A DNA stretch of 64,000 nt from positions 62,001 through 126,000 of the forward strand of contig DATMNI010000108.1 in NCBI GenBank assembly GCA_035570275.1, written 5' to 3'. This document shows, piece after piece, positions 62,493 to 64,000 of this stretch (position 1 is the stretch's first letter; every line of letters starts with the position of its first letter). The notes beneath the pieces were generated by a model, which did not search any database, was not told the origin of the DNA, and saw only the letters and a list, made by a program, of their open reading frames with translations. The DNA is from DATMNI01 sp035570275. Lineage in GTDB: Bacteria > Acidobacteriota > Terriglobia > Bryobacterales > Bryobacteraceae. Position numbers and translations under genes: made by a program.

Positions 62493-63083
62493 CTAGTTCT
62501 TCCTCAAGCCTGGTGCGAAACCCATCTGACTCTTCTTCAGTTTAGGGGGCGGCTCCATCAGTTGGCGGATGAACTCGAACACGATCTTGAATTGCTTGTC
62601 GTATTGTTTCTCCATCTTCGCCAGTTTCTCCGCCAAATCCCGGTGGGTGGCCAGAAGCTGCCGCAGACGCACGAACGCGCGCATGATGGCGATGTTGACC
62701 TGCACGGCGCGTGGGCTCTTGAGGACGCTCGAGAGCATGGCAACGCCCTGCTCGGAGAAGGCGTAGGGGCTTGCACGACGAAGGCCGCCCCAACTTGAAA
62801 TCACAGTTTGTGATTTCAAGTTTTCGAATTCGGCCGCGGTCAACTGGAACATGAAATCATCCGGGAAGCGGTCGATGTTGCGCTTGACCGCCTGCACCAG
62901 GACCCGGGGCTCCACCTCGTAGAGTTCAGCCAGGTGAGTGCTCAACATGACCTTATGTCCGCGGATCAGAACGATTCGACGCTCGATGACTTCCAGGGGC
63001 ACCAAGCCGGTCTTGGGGGCGCGCTTCTTTGCTATTGTCTTTGCCATTGTCTTAGCCGTCGTCTTAAGTGTGACACGCCTCAC
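62493..63083 (-). CDS. ORF6N-domain (KilA-N-like) DNA-binding protein
   Basis: 196 residues. ORF6N domain (VIERRIVLIRGHKVMLSTHL ... AELYEVEPRVLVQAVKRNID ... AFSEQGVAMLSSVL), as found in phage antirepressors and many stand-alone bacterial genes. A C-terminal coiled-coil-like region follows (REAEKLAKMEKQYDKQFKI-type). The GTG start at 63083 directly follows the stop of the next gene upstream; a later ATG at 63047 is possible. N-terminal TMAK/TIAK repeats come from a 12-bp array. The gene contains a perfect 14-bp palindrome (62792-62822). Confidence 0.88.
   Translation of the reverse strand: MRRVTLKTTAKTMAKTIAKKRAPKTGLVPLEVIERRIVLIRGHKVMLSTHLAELYEVEPRVLVQAVKRNIDRFPDDFMFQLTAAEFENLKSQTVISSWGGLRRASPYAFSEQGVAMLSSVLKSPRAVQVNIAIMRAFVRLRQLLATHRDLAEKLAKMEKQYDKQFKIVFEFIRQLMEPPPKLKKSQMGFAPGLRKN
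62792..62822. promoter_or_regulatory. Perfect 14-bp inverted repeat inside the ORF6N gene
   Basis: The arm AACTTGAAATCACA (62792-62805) pairs perfectly with 62809-62822 around a 3-nt loop. It lies in the coding sequence for NLKSQTVISS. A self-binding operator or an mRNA hairpin are both possible. Confidence 0.75.
63031..63066 (-). repeat. Tandem array, 12-bp unit x3, in frame
   Basis: Units GCTATTGTCTTT, GCCATTGTCTTA and GCCGTCGTCTTA encode TxAK repeats at the N-terminus of the ORF6N protein. Confidence 0.85.
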
Positions 63084-64000
63084 CTACATCACCACCGCGC
63101 TTACCAACCGGTCCAGCTTGGGGAATGCCTCGTCCAGGTGTGTGTTGCCGCCCTCGAACATCCGCGCCTGCTTCCCCGCCCTCATGCCGCCGCCGGCGCT
63201 CTCCCCATAACCGGAATACAATTTGTCCACTACGTCCATCCCCTCCACAACCCTGCCGAATGGCGCGAATCCATCTTTGTCCTGCCGTGAGCGGTCGCCC
63301 GTCACAATATAAATCTGCGTGGTCCGTGCATCCGGACCAGTCATCGCATAAGCCACCAACCCGCGTGTATTACTCTGCTTCACCGAGTCGTCGGGCATCG
63401 TCCGGTTCCGCCAGGCGGCGGCGATTTGCGGGTTTCCCGGGATTCCGAATTGCGCGAAATCTCCTGGAATCACGCGGAAAAAACGCGAATCGTCGTAGAA
63501 ACCGGCCTGCGCCAGGTGGTAGAACCGGTCGGCTCCATGCGGCGCCCAGTCGCGATGCGCCTCAATCGTAAATGGCCCCGCGGTGGTCGCTACCTTCACA
63601 CTAAACACCGGCGGCGCGGCCTGCGCCCAAACCTCGGCGTCAGGGTTGAGCAGAGCGGCCCGCGGTTCGGAAAGCTGCAGCAGTTCCCAGAGGTGGTTCT
63701 GCCAGATCACGGGGCGCGAATGCGTTCCATGGCCGCGCGTCTCATCGCTGGTCGGAATCAGGATGTAGCGGCCGCGCGCCACGCGCCGGATCTCGCGCTC
63801 CAGAATCCCCAACTCCGGCGGATTCACTTCGTCGTCCGCCGAATTGATCGCAAACAGCGGCGCCTTAATCTTCTCCAGCAGCGGAGACGGGTTGTAGTCC
63901 GTTGACGATTCGTACTGGTACAGCATGTCGTTGGCGTCGGTGCGCATGGCACGATCCTGGAGCGCCTGTACGGCGGCATCGGCCTTCTCGTGCGTGGGGT
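63084..64000 (-). CDS. Alpha/beta hydrolase (homoserine acetyltransferase-like) fused to a cyclophilin, 5' end beyond the window
   Basis: The frame is open to the right edge, so the N-terminus is missing. The visible N-terminal part (about 100 residues) matches the C-terminal end of an alpha/beta hydrolase of the MetX-like type: LLEKIKAPLFAINSADDEVN with an acidic residue, then DETRGHGTHSRPVIW with the catalytic His. A linker leads into a cyclophilin-type peptidyl-prolyl isomerase from about residue 125: FTIEAHRDWAPHGADRFYHL, GFYDDSRFFRVIPGDFAQFG and DKDGFAPFGRVVEGMDVV. The Arg/Phe active-site residues of the family (RFFRV, FAQFG) are kept. This is an unusual domain combination. Confidence 0.88.
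   Translation of the reverse strand, partial: PTHEKADAAVQALQDRAMRTDANDMLYQYESSTDYNPSPLLEKIKAPLFAINSADDEVNPPELGILEREIRRVARGRYILIPTSDETRGHGTHSRPVIWQNHLWELLQLSEPRAALLNPDAEVWAQAAPPVFSVKVATTAGPFTIEAHRDWAPHGADRFYHLAQAGFYDDSRFFRVIPGDFAQFGIPGNPQIAAAWRNRTMPDDSVKQSNTRGLVAYAMTGPDARTTQIYIVTGDRSRQDKDGFAPFGRVVEGMDVVDKLYSGYGESAGGGMRAGKQARMFEGGNTHLDEAFPKLDRLVSAVVM

Overview
The window is a GC-rich chromosomal segment that most resembles an acidobacterium of the Bryobacterales / Candidatus Solibacter type. This rests on family content and is inference: PadR-controlled MacB/FtsX-type permeases of the duplicated orphan class, a DUF1800-DUF1501 pair, HEAT-repeat proteins behind an ECF sigma/zinc-finger anti-sigma pair, TIG-repeat secreted proteins, many exported c-type and molybdenum enzymes, and numerous two-component genes. 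No rRNA, tRNA, CRISPR array, prophage or complete insertion sequence was recognised.

Layout. 0.1-2.1 kb: flavin disulfide oxidoreductase and RpiB. 2.4-8.7 kb: two exported caspase-fold proteins flanking a Tat-exported protein of unknown function, plus a secreted partner of the second caspase. 9.0-11.6 kb: sulfite dehydrogenase (SorA/SorB-like), glutathione peroxidase and a small protein. 11.8-13.8 kb: decayed permease gene. 14.1-14.9 kb: anti-sigma/STAS pair. 15.2-26.8 kb: signalling region with four further response regulators or receivers, three histidine kinases (one with damaged ATP-binding motifs), and an operon of receiver, porin-like protein, cupredoxin-like protein and histidine kinase. 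27.2-27.6 kb: broken GxxExxY gene inside a 43-bp inverted repeat. 28.1-37.8 kb: secreted proteins (SGNH hydrolase, M15 peptidase, propeller-like and TIG-repeat proteins, a 43-residue peptide). 38.3-44.4 kb: SPFH membrane protein with an Arc-like partner, a cysteine-rich secreted protein, a di-haem peroxidase and DUF1501/DUF1800. 44.9-49.3 kb: sigma/anti-sigma/HEAT operon. 49.6-50.6 kb: PIN plus PD-(D/E)xK-like pair. 50.8-56.6 kb: SDR, two linked membrane proteins, Map and an M28 peptidase. 56.7-62.5 kb: PadR regulator with two full-length permeases. 62.5-64.0 kb: ORF6N protein and a hydrolase-cyclophilin fusion that runs off the right edge.

The strongest unexplained signal is window-wide. More than twenty loci carry short imperfect tandem arrays of 12-24 bp units, each with its own private sequence. 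In at least six genes an array lies across the stop codon. Arrays wholly inside reading frames all have unit lengths divisible by three, while non-coding ones often have 13, 14 or 17 bp units. Other candidates for something new are the caspase cluster, the inverted-repeat-bounded GxxExxY element, the PIN/nuclease pair and a 14-bp perfect palindrome inside the ORF6N gene.
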